A DNA stretch of 7,479 nucleotides from JBEICQ01 sp040383885. GTDB taxonomy: Bacteria > Bacteroidota > Bacteroidia > UBA4408. The stretch is taken from assembly GCA_040383885.1 (NCBI GenBank), contig JBEICQ010000103.1, positions 1 through 7,479 of the forward strand, in the 5' to 3' direction. A program made the position numbers and the translations under genes. Under the pieces are notes generated by a model, which made no database searches, was not told the origin of the DNA, and was given only the letters and a program-made list of their open reading frames with translations. Positions 1-6,042 of the stretch are shown here, piece by piece. Numbering within the stretch: position 1 is the first letter of the stretch; each line of letters starts with the position of its first letter.

Positions 1-1062
1 AAATGGTGAAATTTCTGAGTCAGGCGTATTGATACTGTCGCCCATGTTTTGTGCCGCACCCCAGTTGCCGTCCGCTTGTAGTTTTGAAAAATAGATATCC
101 TCTCGCCCTTTGCCACCCGGTCTGTTGCTAACAAAATACAGGGTGCTTCCGTCCGAGGAGATGCATGGCTGAGAGTCCCAGTACTTGCTGTTAATAGCTT
201 TGCCAATGTTACGCGGACGACTCCATTGATCGCCGTTTTTAATGGAAAAGAAAATATCGCAACTTCCCAAGCCTTGTCTGCCTTCGGGATATTCTCCCGC
301 AACATCGGCACAACAGGTAAACAGCAGGGTTTGTCCATCGGGAGAAATATTTTCTGCACCCTCATTGTTTTTTGTGTTCACGGGCGGCCCCAGGCTGATT
401 CGTTTTTGCCACACATTGTCTTTGTAAGTACTTTGATAAAAATCTTCGGTCAGCTGATTGCCATATGATTCATTACGATTGGTATCACCCGGTGCCCTCA
501 CGGTAAACACCAGTTTGTTTTCATCTGCGGTGATGGCAGGCAGATACTCTTCAAACCGCGAATTAACGCCGGGTCCCAGGTTGATGGGCGAAAAGGGTAC
601 AGGATGCTTAATGGCATCTGCAGCAAACCTTGCATTGCGCAGGTTCTTGCGGGCTTTTGCCTGCATGTTGGGAGCCGATTTGTATTTTAAAAAAAGGCTA
701 AGTGCAGAATCAGCAGCGCTGTATTGCTCCAGCTTCATCAGCTCCTCGGCAAGGGAGTTGTAATTGTTCGGAAAAAATGCTGCATTCGCCTCCAGTGCTT
801 TTCTGTAACAGCGAGAGGCCTCTGCCGGCTTGTCGGCGGAGGAAAACAGATCGCCCATCACAGTCCATGCCTCCACAAATTTGGGTTCCCTGTCTACTGC
901 ATTTTGAAGTGTAGCAATGGCTTTTTGGGATTCCCCTCTGTCAGCCATGTCAAGGGCATCCTTAAAACGACTGATGGCTTTTCTGTCTTCGATGCTGAAT
1001 TTTTCCTGGGCCTTGCTGAACATGAAAAACAGCATCAGGAATAAACAAAAACTCCCTCTCAT
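1..1062 (-). CDS. TPR and PD40 (WD40-like) repeat envelope protein, C-terminus beyond window
   Basis: An open frame of 354 codons runs from ATG at 1062 to the left edge without a stop, so the gene is partial. Residues 1-18 form a hydrophobic signal peptide (ending near SKAQ), so export is predicted. Residues about 30-130 look like three TPR helix pairs (for example KAIATLQNAV, then AEASRCYRKALEANA). From about residue 160 come four tandem PD40-type units with a recurring G..(V/I)N(S/T) start and an 'E..P.IS.DG..L.F' core: ITADENKLVF (177-186), ISPDGQTLLF (239-248), ISSDGSTLYFVSNRPGG (301-317), and a fourth unit cut by the edge. In Bacteroidota this architecture usually continues into an OmpA peptidoglycan-binding domain and acts in the periplasm or outer membrane. 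That C-terminus is inferred, not seen. The ATG overlaps the queE stop (ATGA, 1059-1062), so translation is probably coupled to queE. Confidence 0.88.
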   Translation of the reverse strand, partial: MRGSFCLFLMLFFMFSKAQEKFSIEDRKAISRFKDALDMADRGESQKAIATLQNAVDREPKFVEAWTVMGDLFSSADKPAEASRCYRKALEANAAFFPNNYNSLAEELMKLEQYSAADSALSLFLKYKSAPNMQAKARKNLRNARFAADAIKHPVPFSPINLGPGVNSRFEEYLPAITADENKLVFTVRAPGDTNRNESYGNQLTEDFYQSTYKDNVWQKRISLGPPVNTKNNEGAENISPDGQTLLFTCCADVAGEYPEGRQGLGSCDIFFSIKNGDQWSRPRNIGKAINSKYWDSQPCISSDGSTLYFVSNRPGGKGREDIYFSKLQADGNWGAAQNMGDSINTPDSEISPF

Positions 1063-1718
1063 GGGATATGCATGAATTTATGTGTTTGTAATGAGATGCT
1101 CCATTGGGTATGCACCTTGGCATACTCCACCAGATTGTGCATGAGTTCATTCATCTTGCTCCACTCCGGCTGCAGAAACAAGCGCACACCGGGGTTCACG
1201 GCAAGGCAGGCCTTTGCTTGTTCCTCCGCCCAGATAAAGTCGTGCTTGTTGTGAATGATGCATTTTAATTCTGATGCCTTTGGAAAGTTCACCGGCAGGG
1301 GCGCCTGGTTTTTCTTGGGAGAAAGACATACCCAGTCCCATGCTCCGGTAAGTGGATAAGCCCCCGAAGTTTCTATAAAGGTTTGCATGCCGGCTTTTTT
1401 AAAAATATCGGTAAGGTAATCGAGTGGATACATGGATGGTTCACCACCCGTAACTACCACAGCAGGTGCACCGCAGCCGATAGCCTGCTCAAGCAAGCTG
1501 TCCACGCTTGTTAAAGGATGCAGATGAGCATTCCAGCTTTCTTTTACATCGCACCAGTGGCAACCTACATCACATCCGCCTACACGAAGAAAAAAAGCGG
1601 GCTTTCCGGTGTTTGCACCTTCTCCCTGAATGGTATAGAAGGCTTCCATCACCGGCAGTTTTCTCCCGTCCTCAAACAAAGAGGAGTCAGTGATGATGAG
1701 CGATTCTTTGGATTGCAT
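1059..1718 (-). CDS. queE: 7-carboxy-7-deazaguanine synthase (radical SAM), QueE
   Basis: The 219-residue protein is a short radical SAM enzyme. QueE converts 6-carboxy-5,6,7,8-tetrahydropterin to 7-carboxy-7-deazaguanine, a step toward preQ0 and queuosine in tRNA. Visible hallmarks are YTIQGEG (28-34), the QueE-type CX3CX2C cluster motif at C49, C53 and C56 within GGCDVGCHWCD, the SAM-binding TGGEPSM (90-96), a LQPEW motif near residue 182, and a C-terminal SLQTHKFMHIP typical of Bacteroidota QueE. Length fits the family. The start is the ATG at 1718; 47 bp separate it from the upstream transporter gene on the same strand, so they may be co-transcribed. A 7-of-8 match to TAnnTTTG (TCATTTTG, 1744-1751) lies 25 nt upstream of the ATG but has no clear -33 partner. 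The stop codon overlaps the start of the downstream TPR/PD40 gene. No other queuosine gene is in the window. Confidence 0.95.
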   Translation of the reverse strand: MQSKESLIITDSSLFEDGRKLPVMEAFYTIQGEGANTGKPAFFLRVGGCDVGCHWCDVKESWNAHLHPLTSVDSLLEQAIGCGAPAVVVTGGEPSMYPLDYLTDIFKKAGMQTFIETSGAYPLTGAWDWVCLSPKKNQAPLPVNFPKASELKCIIHNKHDFIWAEEQAKACLAVNPGVRLFLQPEWSKMNELMHNLVEYAKVHTQWSISLQTHKFMHIP

Positions 1719-1765
1719 GAAATGATTTTTCCGGATTAAGTACCAAAATGATGCCGTAAAGCAAA

Positions 1766-2224
1766 TCAGTATTTATTCACAAGATAAACACCTCCTACCA
1801 GCATGAGTGTTCCTGCAATACGCTGCCAGTTGATGGCATGCAGGGGGCTGTTGAGCAAACCAAACTGATCGATGAGGAGTGCGGCAAACATCTGTCCCAT
1901 TAAAATAAGTACCGTTACATTGCCGATGCCCAGCTTGCCGGCAGCCAGCATGCTTAGAAGAATATAGCCTGCTCCCATCATTCCACCGAGATACATCCAC
2001 CACGCCGGCTTACTCAATTGCGCTGCAGCAGGCAGGGGATTGCGAATGATGCCAATATAAAGCAACATAAACATAAACGCCACCACAAAAACCACTTGTG
2101 ATGACCAGTAAGGACTTTGTAGATTTTTTCCCAGTCCGGCATTCATGGCCGCCTGAAAAGGAATCAGCAGACCGGCAATCACTGCCATCAGCGAGTAAAC
2201 AAGAGTATCGTTCATTTTTTTCAT
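1766..2224 (-). CDS. DUF606/YdcZ-type small multidrug-transporter-like membrane protein
   Basis: A 152-residue, very hydrophobic protein with about five membrane segments (roughly 8-25, 40-60, 75-95, 99-120 and 135-150). It matches the DUF606/YdcZ family of the drug/metabolite transporter superfamily by two recognisable blocks: near the N-terminus IPFQAAMNAGLG (21-32), the family's 'PxQxxxNxxLG' signature, and near the C-terminus FGLLNSPLHAINWQRIAG (121-138) followed by a 'GGVYLV' helix. It should sit in the inner membrane; the substrate is unknown. The frame can be extended to a TTG at 2236, but a promoter-like box (2234-2241) would then overlap the coding start, so I prefer ATG 2224 (ATG 2215 is also possible). 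It is the likely first gene of a transporter-queE-TPR/PD40 transcription unit. Confidence 0.85.
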   Translation of the reverse strand: MKKMNDTLVYSLMAVIAGLLIPFQAAMNAGLGKNLQSPYWSSQVVFVVAFMFMLLYIGIIRNPLPAAAQLSKPAWWMYLGGMMGAGYILLSMLAAGKLGIGNVTVLILMGQMFAALLIDQFGLLNSPLHAINWQRIAGTLMLVGGVYLVNKY

Positions 2225-2233
2225 TGCAGGTTG

Positions 2234-2266
2234 CAAATTTGCTCAAATAAAATGAATAATGTCAAA
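2234..2266 (-). promoter_or_regulatory. Candidate Bacteroidota-type promoter for the DUF606 transporter
   Basis: On the minus strand a TTTG (2263-2266) is followed after 21 nt by CAAATTTG (2234-2241). This matches the Bacteroidota TTTG / TAnnTTTG pattern in 7 of 8 positions of the -7 box. The box lies within a perfect 10-bp palindrome, GCAAATTTGC (2233-2242), and ends 9 nt before ATG 2224, implying a very short leader. This is pattern matching only. Confidence 0.35.
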
Positions 2267-2456
2267 GCAAGCAGCGGGAGGCAGGCAAGCGGTGAAAGGC
2301 TTGTTTTTTATGAGCGTAAGTATGATGAAGAGTAAGGCTTTTGCAATTCCTTCTGCAGGCCTTCAGGTCAGCAAAGGCAAATGCTTGTGGTATGTGTGAG
2401 GATGCTAAACGAGTGAGGGTGCTGTGTTGTTTATCATTCAACAACCGGCACTTTGC
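2237..2456. other. Gap between bshB1 stop and transporter start; no gene seen
   Basis: I see no convincing gene on either strand. A minus-strand frame across 2262-2444 starts at TTG and its translation has no recognisable character. A short inverted repeat (GTTGTT, 8-nt loop, AACAAC; 2426-2445) lies just downstream of bshB1 but lacks a T tract, so it is a poor terminator candidate. The right-hand part of the transporter's promoter candidate lies at 2237-2266. Confidence 0.5.
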
Positions 2457-3161
2457 TCAGAGTACATCAAAGATATTTTTTACACCGATGTATCGGGTGC
2501 GAACAAATCCTTCGGCATGTGCAACTCCTATGTATCGGCCCAATGAAGAGGTTCGGCTAAGTACCATGTCCATAAACTGTGCGCTGGAGATAGGTGTTTG
2601 CGGGCCTTTGTCGCCGGGTTTGTAAAACTGACTATCGTATGCCCTGATGGCTTTTTCTTTGTCCTCAACTGCTTCCGAAATATCTACCAAAAAATCAGGA
2701 TGCAGGTACATGTCCTGCACATAAAAATGCACTGCACGCGGACGCCAAGCATCCAGGCCGGGGGTTTCTATTTTTTGCAGCCCTGAATAAAAGGAAGCTT
2801 CGAGCACCAGTTTGGATGCCCTTGCATGATCGGGATGACGATCTTCGGGCGCATTGCAGAGAATAATTTCAGGCTTGAGCCTGCGTATCACCTCTACAAC
2901 AGCCATCATGTTTTCTGTACTGTGTGTAAAAAAACCATCTGGCAAGCCCAGGTTTTCTCTGTGGCTGAGTTGCATGATTTGGGAAGCATGGTCGGCCTCA
3001 GCTTGTCGCGTCTCAATGGTACCTCTGGTACCTAATTCTCCGCGGGTGAGGTCAATAATTCCGGTGGTTTTTCCCATCCGTCTGCACATGATCAGGGTGC
3101 CGCTGCAGGCAAGTTCCACATCATCGGGATGTGCAGCAAAAGCCAGAATATCAATCTTCAT
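2457..3161 (-). CDS. bshB1: Bacillithiol biosynthesis deacetylase BshB1
   Basis: This 234-residue zinc deacetylase of the PIG-L/LmbE superfamily should remove the acetyl group from N-acetylglucosaminyl malate, the second step of bacillithiol synthesis, in the cytoplasm. Visible features are AHPDDVE (10-16; zinc ligands H11 and D14, catalytic D13), the BshB1-type TRGELGTRG (39-47), the third zinc-ligand histidine H112 in RHPDH, YDSQF (175-179) and the C-terminal HAEGF block (215-219). Length fits BshB1. I chose ATG 3161 because the protein begins MKIDILAFAAHPDD as in homologues; the frame continues to a TTG at 3191, but that extension lies within the PAP2 gene and over a promoter-like box. It overlaps the PAP2 gene's 3' end by 11 bp. 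bshA and bshC are not in the window. Confidence 0.95.
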   Translation of the reverse strand: MKIDILAFAAHPDDVELACSGTLIMCRRMGKTTGIIDLTRGELGTRGTIETRQAEADHASQIMQLSHRENLGLPDGFFTHSTENMMAVVEVIRRLKPEIILCNAPEDRHPDHARASKLVLEASFYSGLQKIETPGLDAWRPRAVHFYVQDMYLHPDFLVDISEAVEDKEKAIRAYDSQFYKPGDKGPQTPISSAQFMDMVLSRTSSLGRYIGVAHAEGFVRTRYIGVKNIFDVL

Positions 3162-3723
3162 GGCGCAAAAGTACCAATTTATGTCCCGCAAGCGGTATGT
3201 TTATCAGTAGCCGGATGACAAGCAAGGCAAGGCAGGCTCCTGCCAAAAAACCGGCCAGAATATCACCCGGAAAATGAGCACCCAGATACATGCGTGAGTA
3301 AGCCACCAATACCACATAACAGGTTAGCATAAACAGAAGCACTTTGCGTCCGCGGAAGAGCATGCCAATAAACACGGCGAGTGCCATGCTGTTGGAGGCA
3401 TGACTGGAGTAAAATCCGAAAATACCACCGCATCCGCCGGGATATCTTACCCATTGATTGCATGCAGCATGATGGCAGGGTCTCTCGCGTGCGAAGTATC
3501 TTTTTGCTACACCCGCCATTTGGTCGCTCAGGGTAATGAGCAGCGCAAGGCTGAGTAAAATTTTTACGAGTTGCTTTTTATAGGAACGGTAACAAAAATA
3601 GGCAAGCACCAGATAGAATGGTATCCAGGCCCAGCGGTTGCTGATGATCAGGAAGAATACATCGGTTTCTCTGCTGTGAAGCGATTGCAGGAGACGAAGC
3701 AGACTACACTCAATCGCAAACAT
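3151..3723 (-). CDS. PAP2-family membrane lipid phosphatase
   Basis: A 190-residue integral membrane protein with the three-part PAP2 phosphatase signature: K74-x6-R81-P82 (KRYFARERP), YSSHASN (105-111, nucleophile-activating H108) and SRMYLGAHFPGD (143-154, with R144, catalytic H150 and D154). Hydrophobic segments lie at about 33-46, 52-66, 112-123, 127-142 and 154-176. Such enzymes hydrolyse lipid (pyro)phosphates such as undecaprenyl pyrophosphate, phosphatidate or phosphatidylglycerol phosphate at the outer face of the inner membrane; which substrate this one uses cannot be told from sequence. It starts 6 nt after the stop of the upstream small protein gene and its end overlaps bshB1, so the three probably form one transcript. 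A 7-of-8 -7-like box (TGTTTTTG, 3742-3749) lies 18 nt upstream of its ATG, without a clear -33 partner. Confidence 0.92.
   Translation of the reverse strand: MFAIECSLLRLLQSLHSRETDVFFLIISNRWAWIPFYLVLAYFCYRSYKKQLVKILLSLALLITLSDQMAGVAKRYFARERPCHHAACNQWVRYPGGCGGIFGFYSSHASNSMALAVFIGMLFRGRKVLLFMLTCYVVLVAYSRMYLGAHFPGDILAGFLAGACLALLVIRLLINIPLAGHKLVLLRHED
3166..3173 (-). promoter_or_regulatory. TAnnTTTG -7 box just upstream of bshB1
   Basis: TACTTTTG on the minus strand matches the Bacteroidota -7 consensus TAnnTTTG at all fixed positions and ends 4 nt before the bshB1 ATG. Transcription from it would be leaderless or nearly so. It lies inside the last codons of the PAP2 gene. No good TTTG -33 element stands at the usual distance; the nearest TTG is 15 nt upstream. 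It may be chance, or a secondary promoter within an operon. Confidence 0.4.
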
Positions 3724-3729
3724 GCAGGC

Positions 3730-3897
3730 TTAGTTTCCGAGCAAAAACAGGTTTTTTCCACAGGCCGTTTTTTGAACTTCCAGGGCCTTTGCATAGGCCA
3801 TGATATGCTGCAATGTCTGTGCAGATGGCGTTTTGCGGAATGGATTTTTTTTATGACCTGATGTGGATTTTGGGGAGGAGGAGTAAGTTTTTAGCAT
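3730..3897 (-). CDS. Small protein (55 aa) of unknown function
   Basis: A 55-codon frame fills the gap between the DUF423 and PAP2 genes on their strand: ATG 3897, TAA 3730-3732, ending 6 nt before the PAP2 ATG. The N-terminal 23 residues are basic and Ser/Thr/Pro-rich (MLKTYSSSPK, then HKKNPFRKTPS); the middle QTLQHIMAYAKALEVQKT looks like an amphipathic helix; the end is NLFLLGN. There is no signal peptide or membrane segment. From memory, Bacteroidota genomes carry many short proteins of this shape: basic N-terminus, 'P..(T)(I/L)..I(L/M).(Y/F).(K/R)AL.V' helix, and a C-terminal '..L..N'. I cannot cite a named family. An in-frame ATG at 3903, directly preceded by TAA, would give 57 residues. 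The plausible composition, exact fit between two genes and familiar pattern argue for a real gene. Confidence 0.68.
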   Translation of the reverse strand: MLKTYSSSPKSTSGHKKNPFRKTPSAQTLQHIMAYAKALEVQKTACGKNLFLLGN

Positions 3898-3948
3898 AGG
3901 CATTTATCAGTGCTTGAACGCAGATGATTGGGGTTTATTGTCACCTTA

Positions 3949-4341
3949 CTAATTTTTTTGCCACATCCTTATTCCTGTGATGATCCAGGCCAGCATCAGC
4001 AGGCTACCTCCCATGGGCGTAACAGGACCGAGCCATCTCACAGATTCGCTATCTACCCCCGCTGCAGGCAGTAAAACCAGCAGATAAACAGAACCTGAAA
4101 ACAGGAGGGTACCTGCGAGCATCAACCTACGGCAGAGCAGGAGGGAGGTAGAGGCTAATTGTTCAATAAAAAGCAAGAGAAAAAGTCCGGCAGTTCCGTA
4201 GAAATGATAACGAACGGCTGTTTCATACGAGGCAAGTTTTTCTGAAGAAACAAGGGGTTTTAGACCATGTGCCCCAAATGCGCCCAGCAGGATACAGAGG
4301 AACATGAGCAGGCAGGGGATTAAAAAGCGTCGGGTGTCCAT
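3949..4341 (-). CDS. DUF423 family small membrane protein (YgdD-like)
   Basis: A 130-residue protein with four predicted membrane helices (roughly 6-22, 46-62, 73-92 and 108-126). It carries the DUF423 signatures: GAFGAHGL (20-27), a conserved Tyr/His stretch YETAVRYHFYGT (39-50), SGSVYLL (82-88), and GPVTPMGG (105-112) before the last helix. Family members are inner-membrane proteins of unknown biochemical role, and nothing here adds a function. Start at ATG 4341 gives the usual family N-terminus. It is the first gene of the leftward cluster (DUF423, small protein, PAP2, bshB1), 51 bp upstream of the small-protein ATG at 3897, and faces fabI across a 93-bp divergent region. Confidence 0.93.
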   Translation of the reverse strand: MDTRRFLIPCLLMFLCILLGAFGAHGLKPLVSSEKLASYETAVRYHFYGTAGLFLLLFIEQLASTSLLLCRRLMLAGTLLFSGSVYLLVLLPAAGVDSESVRWLGPVTPMGGSLLMLAWIITGIRMWQKN

Positions 4342-4369
4342 GGAATTGAGTTTAGCAGACTGAAAGGTT

Positions 4370-4377
4370 CAAAAATA
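4370..4377 (-). promoter_or_regulatory. TAnnTTTG -7 box for the DUF423 cluster
   Basis: TATTTTTG on the minus strand matches TAnnTTTG at every fixed position, 28 nt before the DUF423 ATG, in the only divergent intergenic region of the window. No clear TTTG -33 element stands at the usual distance upstream. Position and match make it the best candidate promoter for the leftward cluster. Confidence 0.45.
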
Positions 4378-4379
4378 AA

Positions 4380-4410
4380 TTGTGAATTGTGAAATGGAAT
4401 CCTAAACTTG
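4380..4410 (+). promoter_or_regulatory. Candidate promoter for fabI
   Basis: TTG at 4380-4382 is followed after 20 nt by TAAACTTG (4403-4410), a 7-of-8 match to the Bacteroidota -7 box TAnnTTTG. The fabI ATG is 24 nt further on. The TTG lies in a tandem 7-bp repeat, ATTGTGA twice (4379-4392). The region lies directly beside the oppositely directed DUF423 -7 box, so polymerases on the two strands may compete. Inferred from pattern only. Confidence 0.45.
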
Positions 4411-4434
4411 CGCCATATTCCCAAACACAAAGAC

Positions 4435-5241
4435 ATGTCTGTTCAATTATTAAAAGGAAAAAGAGGCATCATCTCAGGTGCGCTCGACAGCAATAGCATC
4501 GCCTGGAAGGTAGCTGAAAAGGCGCATGCCCACGGAGCGGTATTTACCCTGACCAATGCACCCATTGCCATGCGAATGGGAGAAATTAAAAAACTTTCTG
4601 ATGCCTGTCAGGCAGAAATCATTCCTGCCGACGCCACCAGCATACCTGAACTGGAGAATCTTTTTTCTAAAAGCACAGAGGTGCTTGGCGGAAAAATTGA
4701 TTTTGTGCTTCATTCCATAGGGATGTCTCCCAATATCCGCAAAAACATTCCTTATCCCGAGCTCAACTATGATTTTTACATGAAGAGCATTGATGTTTCA
4801 GCCTTGTCGCTGCACAAAATGCTTTCTGTGGCCATGAAGCAGGATGCAATCGCCGAGTGGGGATCGGTAGTGGCTTTGTCTTACATTGCCGCACAGCGAA
4901 CCTATCCTTTCTACACAGACATGGCTGAGGCCAAATCTATCCTGGAGTCTATTGCAAGAAGTTTCGGTTACCATTATGGGAAAAAGAAAAAAGTGAGGAT
5001 CAACACTGTTTCACAGTCACCCACCAAAACCACTGCAGGAAGTGGCATCAAAGGATTTGAGTCATTTTATGATTTTGCCGATAGTCTGGCTCCACTCGGA
5101 AACGCAGATGCGGCTTCCTGTGCTGACTACTGCATTACCCTTTTCAGCGATCTCACGCGAATGGTGACCATGCAGAACCTCTTTCATGATGGGGGCTATT
5201 CCTTTACAGGAATCAGCGACGAAATCATGCAGAAACTCTGA
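4435..5241 (+). CDS. fabI: Enoyl-[acyl-carrier-protein] reductase (NADH), FabI
   Basis: The 268-residue protein is an atypical short-chain dehydrogenase/reductase that reduces trans-2-enoyl-ACP in the last step of each fatty-acid elongation cycle, in the cytoplasm. The N-terminus LLKGKRGIISGALDSNSIAW (5-24) has the FabI-type nucleotide loop. NAPIAMRMGE (41-50) and the VLHSIGMSPN strand (91-100) follow. The active site shows Y150, and Y160 and K167 in the FabI Y-x6-K arrangement (YTDMAEAK). SQSPTKTTAGSGI (193-205) lies at the substrate-binding region, and NLFHDGG (248-254) near the end is typical. Length is usual. I chose ATG 4435 because the upstream TTG (4408) overlaps the promoter candidate and the ATG gives the normal N-terminus. 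The stop overlaps the next start as TGATG. FabI is the target of triclosan-type inhibitors; I see no obvious resistance change, but did not align it. Confidence 0.96.
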   Translation: MSVQLLKGKRGIISGALDSNSIAWKVAEKAHAHGAVFTLTNAPIAMRMGEIKKLSDACQAEIIPADATSIPELENLFSKSTEVLGGKIDFVLHSIGMSPNIRKNIPYPELNYDFYMKSIDVSALSLHKMLSVAMKQDAIAEWGSVVALSYIAAQRTYPFYTDMAEAKSILESIARSFGYHYGKKKKVRINTVSQSPTKTTAGSGIKGFESFYDFADSLAPLGNADAASCADYCITLFSDLTRMVTMQNLFHDGGYSFTGISDEIMQKL

Positions 5242-5939
5242 TGCCTTCTCATCCTGAACCATTTTTTTCTCCGGTTCCTGTCGCAAGGATTTTTATTTTT
5301 TGCTTCTGTTTCTTAAGTCTTTTGCACCTGGCAGTTTTCTCCCAAACGCTCCCCAAAAAAAGGCTTCCCATTGACATTCGTTTTTCATGCTCGGCACCCG
5401 CTGTTCTTGGTGGGCCCAATTTCAAGACGGCCTATAAAGGCAATATTGAAGTATCAGGAGGCCTGTCTTTGTACAACAAAAGATCCAATTGGTCTCTCTC
5501 TGTGCTGTACCGATATACTGCTCTGCAGGCAGGGATCAATGCTCTAGCACTGAGCACCAATATTTTTACTGAGGTAAAGCTTTCATCGCTGATGCTGCAG
5601 ATTTCAAGGAGGCTGTATGAGGATGATAAATTTCACTTGCAGGTGTTTGCAGGTGCAGGTCATGCGTTTGTGGATGCCCGTAAAACCCTCTGTCTGCAAG
5701 ATCCTCCAAGGATGTATAAAAATCACTGGCAATCAGGTATGGAACTGGGCATGCGCGCCCAGGAGAGGGTATGGGTTTCCCTGCATGCTTCCTTGTCGCG
5801 CTACGCATGGGCATTTGATTACAAGAATCATTGTTTGGGTACTTATTATTCCTTTCCCAAAACGCTTCCTGACAAGGGTATTTGGCTTCTTTATATAGGA
5901 TTAGGCACCAGGATTTTTCTGATTGATCCTTCTGAATAG
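5241..5939 (+). CDS. Predicted outer-membrane beta-barrel protein, unknown function
   Basis: A 232-residue protein I do not recognise as a named family. Residues about 15-35 are a strong hydrophobic signal segment (RIFIFCFCFLSLLHLAVFSQ) with a likely cleavage after FSQ, common in Bacteroidota. The rest lacks membrane helices and alternates polar and hydrophobic residues in beta-strand-like stretches (NIEVSGGLSLY, WSLSVLYRYTA, FHLQVFAGAGHAFV, GMELGMRAQERVWVSLHASL, WLLYIGLGTRIFLI), as in small outer-membrane barrels. Two later cysteines lie near residues 151 and 198 and might pair in the periplasm. The ATG shares one base with the fabI stop (TGATG, 5239-5243), suggesting coupled translation. 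If this ATG is right, about 14 residues precede the hydrophobic core; no shorter ATG start fits. It could instead be a non-barrel periplasmic beta protein. Confidence 0.75.
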   Translation: MPSHPEPFFSPVPVARIFIFCFCFLSLLHLAVFSQTLPKKRLPIDIRFSCSAPAVLGGPNFKTAYKGNIEVSGGLSLYNKRSNWSLSVLYRYTALQAGINALALSTNIFTEVKLSSLMLQISRRLYEDDKFHLQVFAGAGHAFVDARKTLCLQDPPRMYKNHWQSGMELGMRAQERVWVSLHASLSRYAWAFDYKNHCLGTYYSFPKTLPDKGIWLLYIGLGTRIFLIDPSE

Positions 5940-6024
5940 GGTGAATGTATCCCTTTCTTCTCTGCCGGAGCAGGGCGTTGATAAATAAATCTATCTTTTG
6001 CTTTTTTGGCTTGTACAACAAACT

Positions 6025-6032
6025 TAATTTCG
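6025..6032 (+). promoter_or_regulatory. Weak -7-like box upstream of the CCA enzyme
   Basis: TAATTTCG matches TAnnTTTG in 7 of 8 positions and ends 10 nt before the ATG at 6043. TTG triplets upstream are at 16 or 24 nt rather than about 20, so the -33 support is poor. The 103-bp gap after the beta-barrel gene leaves room for a promoter, but I see no strong terminator hairpin in it. Confidence 0.25.
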
Positions 6033-6042
6033 CCGCCGGAAA

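Noticed and set aside
2267..2290. Repeated GCAAGC near the transporter promoter
   Set aside because: A 6-bp direct repeat is expected by chance and shows no regular array.
2262..2444. Minus-strand frame in the bshB1-transporter gap
   Set aside because: Starts at TTG, and its composition does not resemble a conserved protein.
2426..2445. Inverted repeat after bshB1 as a terminator
   Set aside because: Six AT-rich base pairs with an 8-nt loop and no following T tract on the transcribed strand.
3784..3799. GGCCT/AGGCC hairpin
   Set aside because: Five base pairs only, inside the small-protein gene and without a T tract; probably chance.
4408..4434. Upstream TTG start for fabI adding 9 residues
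   Set aside because: It overlaps the -7 box candidate, and the extra residues do not resemble the FabI N-terminus.
5566..6021. Minus-strand frame (151 codons) opposite the beta-barrel gene
   Set aside because: Low-complexity basic translation without domain features; the plus-strand gene has a signal peptide and is coupled to fabI.
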